Source: Cellvibrionales bacterium
GTDB taxonomy: Bacteria > Pseudomonadota > Gammaproteobacteria > Pseudomonadales > JAHEIH01
DNA length: 45,018 nucleotides
Reading direction: 5' to 3'
NCBI GenBank assembly: GCA_024639455.1
Contig: JAHEIH010000007.1
Location: 1 to 45,018 of the forward strand
The notes beneath the pieces are model-generated. The model had not been told where the DNA came from and did not search any database. It saw nothing but the letters and a program-made list of their open reading frames with translations. A program made the translations under genes and the position numbers. Of the stretch, positions 23,135-32,088 are shown in pieces; position 1 is the first letter of the stretch; each line of letters starts with the position of its first letter.

Positions 23135-24346
23135 ATGAGAGATGCCGTTATCTGTGAACCACTGCGTACTCCGGTTGGGTGTTTTGGTGGCGTTTTTAAA
23201 GACCTGAGTGCTGCTCAACTGGCGGAAACGGTGGTGCGAGAATTAGTTGCCCGCAGCCAAATTGAGTCCGCTCTTGTTGAAGATTTGATCCTTGGTCAGT
23301 GCACCCCCAGCGGTGAAACTCCCGCCATTGGTCGCATCGTGGCGCTAGACGCAGGGTTAGGTGTGCAAGTGCCCGGTACTCAAGTTGACCGACGCTGTGG
23401 CTCTGGCATGCAGGCAGTGATCGACGCCTGTATGCGCGTGATGGCCGGCGGAGCGGATTTGTTGATTGCCGGCGGTGCCGAAGCCATGAGCCAAGCCGAG
23501 CACTACGTCATGGGGGCGCGCTGGGGGCTGAAGGGCGATTCAAATGAGTTTCGCGACCGTTTAGCGCGAGCGCGTATCACTGCCGGTGGCCGCGACCACC
23601 AGATGGCGGGCGGTATGATTGAGACCGCGGAAAATCTGCGTCGCGAGTTTGGTATTAGTCGCGAGGCGCAGGACATCTATGCGCTTGAGTCACAGCGTCG
23701 TGCTAAAGCGGCACAGGATGCGGGGCTTTTCAACGATGAGATTGTGCCGGTGGCTGTGCGACAACGCCGCGATACCGTATCGATTGCGGTGGATGAACAC
23801 CCGCGCCCGCAGACAACTATGGCGGATCTACAAAAACTGCGTGCCATCCGCAGTGGTATTGACGCTGAGGCCACCGTGACGGCGGGTAATGCCAGTGGTC
23901 AAAACGATGGTGCGGCGGCGTGTATCGTGACGACCCGCGAGATGGCAGAGAAGCTAGGTTTGAAACCGTTGGCGCGTTTGGCGGGTTGGTCGGTGACTGG
24001 ACTTGAGCCTGAGCGAATGGGGCTTGGGCCGGTGGTGTCTACCGAGCGCGCTTTACAGCGCGCGGGTATCACCATGGCAGATATTGATCTATTAGAAATT
24101 AACGAGGCTTTCGCTGTTCAGGTGCTCGCCTGTGCAGAAGCGATGGGGCTGGGGCAAGATGATTTTTCACGCCTGAATGTGAATGGTTCAGGTATCTCGC
24201 TGGGCCACCCCTTGGGGGCCACCGGTGCGCGTATCTTAGCGACCTTATTGCGTGAAATGGATCGTCGTGAGGCGCGCTATGGCTTAGAGACCATGTGTAT
24301 CGGCGGCGGGCAGGGTCTGGCGGCGATTTTCGAGCGCGTCGTGTAA
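23135..24346 (+). CDS. Acetyl-CoA acyltransferase (beta-ketothiolase)
   Basis: A 403-aa canonical thiolase II. Nucleophilic Cys88 is in RRCGSGMQA, with His358 in GISLGHPLGATG and Cys388 in MCIGGGQG. It cleaves 3-oxoacyl-CoA to acetyl-CoA and a shortened acyl-CoA. It provides the ordinary thiolytic step that the Cys-less protein at 13519 cannot. Follows the aldehyde dehydrogenase by 22 nt with AGGA upstream, and ends at a strong bidirectional terminator. Confidence 0.93.
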   Translation: MRDAVICEPLRTPVGCFGGVFKDLSAAQLAETVVRELVARSQIESALVEDLILGQCTPSGETPAIGRIVALDAGLGVQVPGTQVDRRCGSGMQAVIDACMRVMAGGADLLIAGGAEAMSQAEHYVMGARWGLKGDSNEFRDRLARARITAGGRDHQMAGGMIETAENLRREFGISREAQDIYALESQRRAKAAQDAGLFNDEIVPVAVRQRRDTVSIAVDEHPRPQTTMADLQKLRAIRSGIDAEATVTAGNASGQNDGAAACIVTTREMAEKLGLKPLARLAGWSVTGLEPERMGLGPVVSTERALQRAGITMADIDLLEINEAFAVQVLACAEAMGLGQDDFSRLNVNGSGISLGHPLGATGARILATLLREMDRREARYGLETMCIGGGQGLAAIFERVV

Positions 24347-24361
24347 AGTTTGTACCCTAAC

Positions 24362-24388
24362 AAAACCCGCCAACTCGGCGGGTTTTTT
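24362..24388. terminator. Bidirectional intrinsic terminator
   Basis: AAAACCCGCC (24362-24371) pairs with GGCGGGTTTT (24377-24386) around a 5-nt loop, with a T-tract on the plus strand and A-tract complement on the other. It separates the convergent thiolase and second amidohydrolase genes. Confidence 0.9.
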
Positions 24389-24396
24389 GTGTCGGC

Positions 24397-25377
24397 TTAA
24401 TGTAAGCTGAGGCGGTAAATGCGAGCGGCGTTGCCGGCAAAAATGGCCTCTTTTTCGGCTTTGGAGTAGTCCTTAAGCATATACTTGTGGGCGTTGATCG
24501 AGGTGGCGTAGTTGCTGGCGCGCTTGTCAGGCGGGAAGTTGCTGCCGTACATGCAGCGCTCGCTGCCAAAGATCTCGATGCAGCTGTCTAGGAAGGGCTG
24601 CCACTGTTTGGCGAGGGTGATGTGAGGGTTGTCATCGCCTTCGGTAGGGGCGTCGAACTCCCACGTCGGCATACCGAATCCGCCTACCTTCAAGCTAACA
24701 TTGGGGCGTTTGGCCAGTTCGCTCAGGTTTTTGCGCCAAGTGTTTATCGCGGCGGCTTTGTCTGCCGGGCCCATATCTACTAGTACCAAGTTACCACTGT
24801 TGTTGATGATCACCTGCAGATCGGGTACCTGGTCGATGATATCGGTTAAGCGTGGCAGCGACGTGTCGTAGCACGCCGCATCAAAGCTTAGGCCGCGTTT
24901 AGCCAGCGCTTTCAAACCGTCGATTAAATTGGGGTTTTCTAAAATCCCACCAGGTGGACGCCCGCTCATAATGAATTTGAATGGGCGCTCATCGGGATAG
25001 TCCAAGGTGACTTGGCGAATGCCGCGGTAGCGATCTGGTGCGGCGGCCATACAGCGGTCGAGTAGTTCACCTACAGCGGCGCCGTGGGTGAGGTCGGCGT
25101 GGCCGACAATGCCCGCGCACAACTGGTAGTCGCCGTAGCGACCCGATGCGGCCATCGCCGCCATACCGTTGGCAAATTCAACTTCGCCCAAGGGTTGTAA
25201 GACTTCAGGGCCGCGGCTGCGTTTAAATGCACGTGTTTCGCTATAGACCGAGGCGATGACCTTGTGGCCGCTGTTGATGTCGGCGAGGTGCTCATCAAAC
25301 ATATAGCGTATGTGTGGAAGGTCGAACAGGTGGAAGTGGCTATCGATGATTGCCAATTCGGGCTCGAGGATGTCCAT
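24397..25377 (-). CDS. Amidohydrolase-2 family protein, second paralogue with lost histidines
   Basis: A 326-aa close paralogue of the protein at 16893-17912, sharing long stretches such as DRCMAAAPDRYRG. The N-terminal His pair (14 and 16, DSHFHLFD) and late GSNFPPD are kept, but His133 of the first copy is Gln122 and His204 is Asn193 (NNSGN). The two copies therefore probably differ in substrate, metal use or reaction. ATG 25377 has AAGGAG 5 nt upstream. Monocistronic, with its own sigma54 promoter back to back with that of the cupin gene. Confidence 0.8.
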   Translation of the reverse strand: MDILEPELAIIDSHFHLFDLPHIRYMFDEHLADINSGHKVIASVYSETRAFKRSRGPEVLQPLGEVEFANGMAAMAASGRYGDYQLCAGIVGHADLTHGAAVGELLDRCMAAAPDRYRGIRQVTLDYPDERPFKFIMSGRPPGGILENPNLIDGLKALAKRGLSFDAACYDTSLPRLTDIIDQVPDLQVIINNSGNLVLVDMGPADKAAAINTWRKNLSELAKRPNVSLKVGGFGMPTWEFDAPTEGDDNPHITLAKQWQPFLDSCIEIFGSERCMYGSNFPPDKRASNYATSINAHKYMLKDYSKAEKEAIFAGNAARIYRLSLH

Positions 25378-25482
25378 GGTGTCTCCTTGTGACATAAGTG
25401 TGCGCGCTAATACGACTGGCTATTTTTTGTCCGCACAACGATCATAAACACCCTTTTAATGGGTAGCTAAGACATCCTATTG

Positions 25483-25498
25483 TGCAGGAAATATGCCA
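25483..25498 (-). promoter_or_regulatory. Sigma54 promoter for the second amidohydrolase gene
   Basis: The minus strand reads TGGCATATTTCCTGCA, with exact GG-N10-GC; the -12 box is CTGCA. The predicted start is near 25472, 95 nt before the ATG. It is only 22 nt from the divergent promoter at 25521-25536. Confidence 0.75.
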
Positions 25499-25520
25499 CT
25501 CCCATTTGGATGATTTAAAC

Positions 25521-25536
25521 TGGTCTGTTTTTTGCT
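25521..25536 (+). promoter_or_regulatory. Sigma54 promoter for the cupin gene
   Basis: TGGTCTGTTTTTTGCT has exact GG-N10-GC and a T-rich spacer typical of strong sigma54 promoters. The predicted start is near 25547, 47 nt before the ATG at 25594. Confidence 0.8.
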
Positions 25537-25593
25537 GTAATGATGACTTTGCGCGTTAGTGTGACACGCAAAGGCGTCTTTTTGGGAGTTTTT

Positions 25594-25998
25594 ATGCAGG
25601 TTATTTACTCGGGCTCACAGCCTTCTTCCTATGGTGGTGATGACAATTTTTCCGGTACGGTACGCCGCGATCCACTGTTTTTTGCCCCCGAACCCGGCCG
25701 TGTAGCTACCGGATTGGTGACGTTTGAGCCTGGTGGTCGCACCCATTGGCATGTTCACCCGTTGGGACAAATCCTTGTGATTACAGCGGGTTGCGGTTGG
25801 GTGCAAGCATGGGGCGAAGAGCGTTACGAAGTTCGTGCGGGCGATGTTGTGTGGATCAAACCACACGAAAAACACTGGCATGGTGCGTCTGACACCACGG
25901 CTATGAGTCACATTGCTATTACCGAGGCACTGGACGGCTCGGCGGTCACTTGGCAGGAGCCGGTGAACGATGAGCAGTTCTATCCCGCCGCTACCTAA
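25594..25998 (+). CDS. Cupin-domain protein
   Basis: A 134-aa single-domain cupin. Motif 1 is visible as GGRTHWHVHPLGQILVITAG and motif 2 as GDVVWIKPHEKHWHG, with His residues that could bind a metal. Such small cupins act as isomerases, lyases or dioxygenase-like enzymes, often next to CMD-family proteins. ATG 25594 has GGGAG 5 nt upstream. The earlier in-frame ATG at 25540 lies upstream of the predicted sigma54 transcription start and is rejected. The reaction is unknown. Confidence 0.82.
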   Translation: MQVIYSGSQPSSYGGDDNFSGTVRRDPLFFAPEPGRVATGLVTFEPGGRTHWHVHPLGQILVITAGCGWVQAWGEERYEVRAGDVVWIKPHEKHWHGASDTTAMSHIAITEALDGSAVTWQEPVNDEQFYPAAT

Positions 25999-26228
25999 TG
26001 GAGGGTTGGCGTTTAATGCGCTGTTGTTGGCGGGAACACACTGTGTTTTGGGCAAACAAATCGCGCATAATAATGCCCACCAAATGAGGCGTCGCTCACA
26101 GGATGAGCGGTGTCGCATTGCACAAATTGTCGCTATTTTAATGCTCTAAAATATTGACGTTTAATTTGGTTAAGTGAGCGATTTTGCGCGTTAAAGTCGC
26201 TTGCTGAAATTTATAAACTGGAGATAAC

Positions 26229-26978
26229 ATGAAAGTACTAGTAACGGTAAAGCGCGTTGTCGATTACAACGTGAAGGTACGTCCAAAGTCTGATGGATCT
26301 GGCGCCGACCTTAACAACGTTAAAATGTCTATCAACCCCTTCTGTGAAATCGCGGTTGAAGAAGCGGTGCGTTTGAAAGAAAAGGGCGTTGCCACTGAAG
26401 TCGTTGTTGTGTCAATTGGCGACAAGGGCTGCCAAGAGCAAATCCGTACCGCACTTGCACTGGGTGCTGACCGTGGTATCCAAGTTGATGCGGGCACCGA
26501 TCTGCAACCGCTGGCTATTGCCAAGCTGTTGAAAGCGGTGTGCGATAAAGAGCAACCTAGCCTAGTGATTATGGGCAAACAGTCTATCGACGGCGACAAC
26601 AACCAAACCGGCCAAATGCTAGGCGCCCTGAGCGGCATGCCCCAAGGTACTTTCGCCTCTGTGGTTGAAGCCTCTGGCGATAGCGTTAACGTGACCCGCG
26701 AAGTGGACGGCGGTTTGCAAACGGTGGCACTGAAATTGCCCGCCATTGTGACTACCGACTTGCGCTTGAACGAGCCCCGTTACGCATCACTGCCAAATAT
26801 CATGAAAGCGAAGAAGAAGCCTCTAGACGTGACCACGCCCGAAGAGCTGGGCGTGACTGTTGCTAGCAACATCACCCTGGTGAAGGCTGAGCCACCTGCT
26901 GAGCGTTCAGCGGGCATCAAAGTAGACTCAGTGGCCACACTGGTAGACAAACTGAAGAACGAAGCGAAGGTGATCTAA
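26229..26978 (+). CDS. etfB: Electron transfer flavoprotein beta subunit
   Basis: A 249-aa EtfB with the N-terminal [34 protein letters not shown] and [17 protein letters not shown] segments. It forms a heterodimer with EtfA and takes electrons from acyl-CoA dehydrogenases, here probably those at 7262 and 12068, to ETF:quinone oxidoreductase. The GGAG site is ideal. The 230-nt gap upstream (25999-26228) has no convincing sigma54 site, so expression is probably not tied to the local activator. The stop overlaps the EtfA start. Confidence 0.95.
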   Translation: MKVLVTVKRVVDYNVKVRPKSDGSGADLNNVKMSINPFCEIAVEEAVRLKEKGVATEVVVVSIGDKGCQEQIRTALALGADRGIQVDAGTDLQPLAIAKLLKAVCDKEQPSLVIMGKQSIDGDNNQTGQMLGALSGMPQGTFASVVEASGDSVNVTREVDGGLQTVALKLPAIVTTDLRLNEPRYASLPNIMKAKKKPLDVTTPEELGVTVASNITLVKAEPPAERSAGIKVDSVATLVDKLKNEAKVI

Positions 26979-27907
26979 TGAGCATTTTAGTAGTAGCAGA
27001 ACACGATAACGCCTCTATCAAAGGCGCCACCCTGAATGCCGTTGCTGCCGCGCAAGCGATTGGCGGTGATATTACTGTATTGGTGGCCGGTGCCAACTGT
27101 GGCGACGCTGCCAATGCCGCTGCCAGTATTGCAGGTGTGAGCAAAGTACTGTGTGCCGATAACGCCGCTTACGCTCACCAATTGGCTGAAAACGTCGCCC
27201 CTTTGGTCGCTGAGTTAGCCACCGGTTACAGCCACGTGATGGCTGCTTCCACCAGCAACGGCAAAAACATCATGCCTCGCGTAGCCGCACACCTCGATGT
27301 TGATCAATTGTCTGACATCATCGCGGTTGAAAGTGCTGACACTTTTAAGCGCCCTATCTACGCGGGTAACATTATCGCTACTGTTCAAAGCAGCGATGCC
27401 GTTAAAGTGATGACTGTTCGTACCACAGCATTTGACGCGGTCGCCGCTGAAGGTGGAAGTGCAGCGGTTGAAGCCGTCGCTTCTGCGCACGACGCGGGTA
27501 TTTCAAGCTTTGTTGGCGAAGAAGTCGCCGTATCGGATCGCCCCGAGTTGACCTCAGCAAGTACCGTCATCTCTGGCGGTCGCGGTATGCAGAACGGCGA
27601 GAACTTCTCATTGTTGGAAGGCATTGCTGACAAGCTGGGTGCGGCGATGGGTGCATCGCGTGCAGCGGTTGACGCTGGCTTCGTACCCAACGACATGCAA
27701 GTTGGCCAAACCGGTAAGATCGTAGCTCCTGACTTGTACATTGCTGTAGGTATCTCTGGTGCGATTCAACACTTAGCGGGTATGAAGGACTCGAAGGTGA
27801 TTGTGGCGATTAACAAAGACGAAGAAGCGCCTATCTTCCAAGTCGCCGACTACGGTTTGGTAGCCGACCTGTTCGTTGCACTGCCTGAACTGGAAGCAGC
27901 GCTGTAA
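26978..27907 (+). CDS. etfA: Electron transfer flavoprotein alpha subunit
   Basis: A 309-aa EtfA with the N-terminal [10 protein letters not shown], the FAD-binding [37 protein letters not shown] split across the C-terminal domain, and [12 protein letters not shown]. Normal family length. Translationally coupled to etfB through TAATG. A strong terminator follows at 27926-27950. Confidence 0.95.
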   Translation: MSILVVAEHDNASIKGATLNAVAAAQAIGGDITVLVAGANCGDAANAAASIAGVSKVLCADNAAYAHQLAENVAPLVAELATGYSHVMAASTSNGKNIMPRVAAHLDVDQLSDIIAVESADTFKRPIYAGNIIATVQSSDAVKVMTVRTTAFDAVAAEGGSAAVEAVASAHDAGISSFVGEEVAVSDRPELTSASTVISGGRGMQNGENFSLLEGIADKLGAAMGASRAAVDAGFVPNDMQVGQTGKIVAPDLYIAVGISGAIQHLAGMKDSKVIVAINKDEEAPIFQVADYGLVADLFVALPELEAAL

Positions 27908-27925
27908 TAGCGCGCAACAAAGGAG

Positions 27926-27950
27926 GGCGGCTTTTTAGCCGCCTTTTTTT
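27926..27950 (+). terminator. Intrinsic terminator after etfA
   Basis: GGCGGCT (27926-27932) pairs with AGCCGCC (27937-27943) across a 4-T loop, followed by seven Ts. The next ATG lies only 7 nt beyond. Confidence 0.9.
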
Positions 27951-27956
27951 ATATCT

Positions 27957-28649
27957 ATGGCTGAAATTATTTTACTTCGTCACGGGCAGGCTTCCCTGGG
28001 GTCTGCTAATTATGACCAGCTTAGCGAACTGGGTTATCAACAGGCGAGGCGACTCGGGGAGCACTGGCGCGCGCTAGATAAGCGATTTGATCGCATTGTG
28101 ATGGGCACTATGGCGCGGCACGAGCAAACCACACACAGTTTTTTACAAGGCTTTACCGGCAGCGAAGATGTCGATTTGGCGGCGCATTCTGTTTCATTAG
28201 CGGCGGGCCTAAACGAGTACAACCATACTTACTTGCTAGAGCAGTTGCGCACCCAATTTCCCAAGCAGTGGATCGATACCGGTCACCTGCAGCGCGATTA
28301 CTACAACAATATACGTCGTTCGCTGACGTATTGGGCCGAGGGCTTGATTCCTAGCGATAGCCAAGATACATGGCAAAGTTTTGGTGAACGTATTCAAACG
28401 GCGTTGGCTGGCAGCATCGATGGCTCATTTAAACGCGTTATCTTGGTATCGTCGGGTGGCCCTATCTCGCAAATGCTGGCGTACTTTTTGGGATTGCCGC
28501 GTGAGCAGTCGATCGATTTGAGTCTACGTTTGAAAAACACGAGCACTAGCACAGTGGTGACCAATCGTGTCGACTTCACCGTCGATACCATCAACGATGC
28601 CAGTCACCTGCAACGAGCTGAATATCAACACATGATCACCATGGCTTAG
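27957..28649 (+). CDS. Histidine phosphatase family protein
   Basis: A 230-aa phosphoglycerate-mutase-like phosphatase with LLRHGQAS at the N-terminus (phospho-accepting His) and a second conserved His region in LVSSGGPISQ, where the usual His is not obvious. It may act on small phosphate esters. The ATG sits directly after the etfA terminator with no Shine-Dalgarno sequence, so translation is either leaderless or inefficient. It converges on the Rieske gene and shares a bidirectional terminator with it. Confidence 0.8.
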   Translation: MAEIILLRHGQASLGSANYDQLSELGYQQARRLGEHWRALDKRFDRIVMGTMARHEQTTHSFLQGFTGSEDVDLAAHSVSLAAGLNEYNHTYLLEQLRTQFPKQWIDTGHLQRDYYNNIRRSLTYWAEGLIPSDSQDTWQSFGERIQTALAGSIDGSFKRVILVSSGGPISQMLAYFLGLPREQSIDLSLRLKNTSTSTVVTNRVDFTVDTINDASHLQRAEYQHMITMA

Positions 28650-28667
28650 GCGATTAAATTGATCTAA

Positions 28668-28692
28668 AAAAGGCGCCATTTTGGCGCCTTTT
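28668..28692. terminator. Bidirectional intrinsic terminator
   Basis: AAAAGGCGCC (28668-28677) pairs with GGCGCCTTTT (28683-28692) around ATTTT. It serves the convergent phosphatase and Rieske oxygenase genes. Confidence 0.9.
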
Positions 28693-28694
28693 CG

Positions 28695-29723
28695 TTAGCG
28701 TGCTTCTTGCTCTCTTATCAGTTTGGCCATTAGGCGGCGCATCATAGTAGGACCTTTGTCCTGCGGTAAGAACTGCTTTTTCATTTCAGGGTCGGTAAGC
28801 GCCCAAATCTTTTGCTGGGCTTCAATGATCTGGCGGTCTTCTTCGAAGGTTTTGATAACCACTTCCATGCGTGCCTTCACCTGGTCGGTGACATTGGCGG
28901 CGTCCATGATCAAGCCGGTGGCATAGCGGTAGGCTGTTTTGGTCTCTGAAATGGGAGTCACCGCTTGTTGCTCGATATTTTCAAAGAGTGGTGTGACGCC
29001 TTCGGGGGCTTGGTAGCCACATTTTTCTGCCGTGCCGGCAGGAAAACGTGCGCCGTACAAAATGAAGATGCCGGGTACCACAAATTCATAAGTAGACCAG
29101 GCGTCAACACGCACGCTGGTGTCACTTGGAAGCGCAGCATCGACAAACCAACGCTCGTATTTAATTGACCGGCCGGACGCTGTGATGTTGGGCTCTGTCG
29201 CCGACCAATCGGCGCCAGAGGCTACTTTTAGAGTCGTTTCGTGCACAAAGTCAACGTGCGACAAGTCGCACAGGTTATCGTGGATCAATTGGTAGTGCGC
29301 ATCGTATTCAATACCGTGCGAGCGCATCGGCTTGTTGGGGTCATCGATGCCCCACGCCTTGGGAATGAGGCTTTCGTCTGCATTTTCCGGTGCGCCGGTC
29401 CACACCCAAATCCAAGAGTCTTTTTCCACCACGGGGTATGTGCGGATAGAGCACTTGGGTGCTTCTGCCATCAAAGGAGCGTCGACACATTGTCCGGCCT
29501 CGTTGAACGTCATACCGTGGTACATGCAGCGCAAGTGATTGCCTTCTACGCGACCAAATGACAACGGCGCATGGCGGTGTGGGCAGCGGTCTTCTGCGGC
29601 GTGGATTTGGCCATCGACATTGCGCCATACTACAATCGGCTGCTCGATAATCACTCGCCCAACAGGCTTTTCGGCGACCTCGTAAGACCAACCAAACACG
29701 TACCACGATTCCATCAAAAACAT
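28695..29723 (-). CDS. Rieske non-heme iron oxygenase, VanA-like oxygenase subunit
   Basis: A 342-aa ring-hydroxylating/O-demethylating oxygenase. The N-terminal Rieske [2Fe-2S] ligands are Cys47, His49, Cys66 and His69. The mononuclear iron motif is Asn150-Asp153-His156-His161 (DNLCDLSHVDFVH). This is the phthalate/vanillate type, which uses a separate flavin/ferredoxin reductase, and no such reductase is encoded in the window. AAAAGG precedes the ATG. Second gene after the NDP-forming acyl-CoA ligase, under a sigma54 promoter. It would open a substrate by hydroxylation or demethylation, feeding the CoA pathway. Confidence 0.9.
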   Translation of the reverse strand: MFLMESWYVFGWSYEVAEKPVGRVIIEQPIVVWRNVDGQIHAAEDRCPHRHAPLSFGRVEGNHLRCMYHGMTFNEAGQCVDAPLMAEAPKCSIRTYPVVEKDSWIWVWTGAPENADESLIPKAWGIDDPNKPMRSHGIEYDAHYQLIHDNLCDLSHVDFVHETTLKVASGADWSATEPNITASGRSIKYERWFVDAALPSDTSVRVDAWSTYEFVVPGIFILYGARFPAGTAEKCGYQAPEGVTPLFENIEQQAVTPISETKTAYRYATGLIMDAANVTDQVKARMEVVIKTFEEDRQIIEAQQKIWALTDPEMKKQFLPQDKGPTMMRRLMAKLIREQEAR

Positions 29724-29760
29724 AATGTTATCCTTTTTTTTTCGGTAGGTTTTTATCCTG

Positions 29761-31833
29761 TTAGTTTACCAGTGCATCAACGGTGCACAAGCCTTCACCG
29801 GCGGGACGCACGATGATAGGGTTCATTTCAAATTCTTGAACCTCGCCGGCGGCGAGGAAGTTGTCGCCGAACTTAACGGCCGCCGCTACCAGGGCTTCGA
29901 TGTCTGCGCGTGGTGCGCCACGGAAGCCTTCTAATAATGTCCATAGTTTGAGTTTTTTTACCGCGGTTAGTACCTGCTCTTCGGTCACGGGCAGTGACAG
30001 GTGGGTCACGTCGCGGTAAAGCTCAATTGCCACACCGCCGGTGCCAATCGAAATCACCGGACCAAAGTCAGTGTTACGCAAGCAAGACATAACGATTTCA
30101 ATACCGCCCGATACCATTTCTTGTATGAGGATGCCGGCGTCAGCTTTGTTCAATTTTTGGCGGAATTCAGTGGCGTGCGTATCGACGTCATCAAATGACT
30201 GAACGCGCAGTTTCACCAGGCCCAGTTCGGTTTTGTGGTCTGATTCACTGGGTAGTACTTTTACTACCAAGGGGAAGTTTAGATGGGCGCAAGCCTCGGC
30301 GGCGCTATCGCCTGCCTTCATCACTGCCCACGGCGCGGGGGTGATACCACTGTCTTGGCAGAACTGCATGGTGGTTTCCCATGTGTCTGGCATGCTGCGA
30401 GCGGCGGCGGGCGCCCGGTTGGGCAGGGCGGGCATGCTCTCTGCGTGGCGACGGCGGTACAGAAGTGATAAGGCGCTGATGGTAGCGTGGGGGTCGGCGC
30501 ATACCAGTACACCGGCTTCCATGAAGGATTTGCGCTGCTCTTGGCTGATCGCTTCGCCGATGATGCTCAGGAATATAGGCATGTCTTTGGCCAGTTCTTT
30601 AAACACGGCTTCGTTGGCATCGACGTGGCGCTTCACCGTTGAGGCGAACTGAATAATCAGAGCTTCGCTTCGTGGATCAGCCACAACCGCGCGGCACGAG
30701 TCTTCCAACAAAGTGGGTACGCTGTTCACTTGGCCAGTTAAGTCGATGGGGTTAGATTTCCGCGCAAAGTCGGGCAAGATGCCGTCGAGAGTTTGCATGG
30801 TGTCCGCCCCAAATTCAGCCAGGGTTAAATCCATTTCGCTGCTGTGGTCAGCCAGCAGTGCGCCAGCCCCACCAGAGACACTTAATACCGACACGCCGCG
30901 TTTGTCGTCGCTGCCGACGCGAGGGTTTGGCAGGTAGGCCAGCACTTCTACCGCCGCAATCATTTCGGCAATGCTGTTCACTTCGATGATACCCGCTTGG
31001 GCAAATACGTCGGCGTATACTACGTGTGACGAGGCTATCTTACCGGTGTGTGACGCGGTGGCTTCTTGGCCAACCGCTGAGCGACCTGTCTTTAGTGCAA
31101 CGATTTGAATACCGCGTTGGCGCGCACGCTCGGCAATCGGCAGAATGCGGTTAGCCGCCTCTAAGCCTTCTAGGTAGAGCGCGACGACTTTCACATCGTC
31201 CTGTTCAATGATGTCGCCGGCGATATTGATCACATCGGTGCAGGTTTCGTTGCCCACGCTGACGATATACGACAGGCCTAGGCCACTGTTGTTTAGTGCG
31301 TTACTAATGGCGCCCGATAAGGCACCACTTTGGCTCAATACAGCGATAGGGGCGTGGTTGATTTTTTCGATGCGCAGGGCCGCGCCACTGAAGCTCATGA
31401 TGGTCTTGTGTTTTACCGACCACAGGCCATTGCAGTTGGGGCCGATCACGCGCACATTGTATTTTTTAGCGGCTTCAGCCAAGCGTTGGGCGTTAATTTC
31501 GCCCCCTTCTACTTCTTCAAAACCAGCGCTGAATACTACCGCGTTTTCGATGCCTTTGACGCCGCATTCTACGATGATGCCAGCGACGGTAGCGGCTGGC
31601 GTGATGATCAGGGCGACGTCAACAACCTCGGGGATATCGCCTACACAGGTATAGGCTTTAAGACCCTCGATTTCAGGATTGGTGGGCGACACAGGGTAAA
31701 CGCGACCGGTGTAACCATGCTTCAACAGGTTTTTCACCAGCGAATGGCGGGGCGTCCCTTCTTTGGGTGACGCGCCGACGATGGCGATACTCTGGGGTTG
31801 CAGAAGTTTGGCGATGTTGTGTTGATCGGTCAT
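29761..31833 (-). CDS. NDP-forming acyl-CoA ligase (acetate-CoA ligase family)
   Basis: A 690-aa fused protein: N-terminal CoA-binding and SucD/SucC-like ligase domains with the phosphohistidine motif ATASHTGK (His262), and a C-terminal ATP-grasp domain. It makes acyl-CoA from acid, CoA and ATP with release of ADP, or runs in reverse to conserve energy. ATG 31833 has AAGGA upstream. A longer ATG at 31923 is upstream of the sigma54 promoter at 31887-31902 and rejected. In operon with the Rieske oxygenase (37-nt gap). The substrate could be the oxygenase product or a dicarboxylate. Confidence 0.88.
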   Translation of the reverse strand: MTDQHNIAKLLQPQSIAIVGASPKEGTPRHSLVKNLLKHGYTGRVYPVSPTNPEIEGLKAYTCVGDIPEVVDVALIITPAATVAGIIVECGVKGIENAVVFSAGFEEVEGGEINAQRLAEAAKKYNVRVIGPNCNGLWSVKHKTIMSFSGAALRIEKINHAPIAVLSQSGALSGAISNALNNSGLGLSYIVSVGNETCTDVINIAGDIIEQDDVKVVALYLEGLEAANRILPIAERARQRGIQIVALKTGRSAVGQEATASHTGKIASSHVVYADVFAQAGIIEVNSIAEMIAAVEVLAYLPNPRVGSDDKRGVSVLSVSGGAGALLADHSSEMDLTLAEFGADTMQTLDGILPDFARKSNPIDLTGQVNSVPTLLEDSCRAVVADPRSEALIIQFASTVKRHVDANEAVFKELAKDMPIFLSIIGEAISQEQRKSFMEAGVLVCADPHATISALSLLYRRRHAESMPALPNRAPAAARSMPDTWETTMQFCQDSGITPAPWAVMKAGDSAAEACAHLNFPLVVKVLPSESDHKTELGLVKLRVQSFDDVDTHATEFRQKLNKADAGILIQEMVSGGIEIVMSCLRNTDFGPVISIGTGGVAIELYRDVTHLSLPVTEEQVLTAVKKLKLWTLLEGFRGAPRADIEALVAAAVKFGDNFLAAGEVQEFEMNPIIVRPAGEGLCTVDALVN

Positions 31834-31886
31834 GGTGTTTTCCTTAGTGCCTAGCGCCATGGGGCGCCCAAAATAAAATGCCTTAT

Positions 31887-31902
31887 TGCAAGCATTAGGC
31901 CA
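31887..31902 (-). promoter_or_regulatory. Sigma54 promoter for the acyl-CoA ligase/Rieske operon
   Basis: The minus strand reads TGGCCTAATGCTTGCA, with exact GG-N10-GC and a TTGCA -12 box. The predicted start is near 31876, 43 nt before the ATG. Upstream, GTGTGGCTA occurs twice (31954-31962 and 31977-31985, 23 bp apart), and AAGTGTTGC at 31992-32000 matches the arm of the candidate enhancer at 1944-1966. Confidence 0.82.
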
Positions 31903-32034
31903 GATTTGGGATGGCTGGGGCAATGCGGTTAATGCCCTGTTTTAGCGGGATTGGTGTGGCTAAAGGGCGGGTAAATGTGTGGCTAGTGGAAAAGTGTTGC
32001 TAGCAAGGGCAGACAGCGGGGGGCGACTGCCTTT

Positions 32035-32063
32035 GAAAAAGACAAAGGGAGGCGATGCCTCCC
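32035..32063 (-). terminator. Intrinsic terminator of the small Tat-protein gene
   Basis: GGGAGGC-GAT-GCCTCCC at 32047-32063 forms a 7-bp stem. On the minus strand it is followed by a T-rich run (complement of 32035-32046), 25 nt past the stop codon. Confidence 0.7.
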
Positions 32064-32088
32064 TCACGAAGGGTCTATGCCTTGTGTT

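Noticed and set aside
25407-25425. Sequence resembling the phage T7 promoter (TAATACGACTggCTAT)
   Set aside because: The initiating GGG region is replaced by Ts, two core bases differ, and no T7-like polymerase or phage gene is present. Treated as chance similarity in a promoter region.
26070-26110. GG-N10-GC spacing upstream of etfB suggesting a twelfth sigma54 promoter
   Set aside because: Both boxes fit poorly (GGGCAA..TCGCG), and EtfBA is usually expressed broadly. Not annotated.
30500-31800. Long plus-strand open frames opposite the acyl-CoA ligase gene
   Set aside because: They lack ribosome binding sites and recognisable domains. The minus-strand frame has clear family motifs, so these are antisense shadows.
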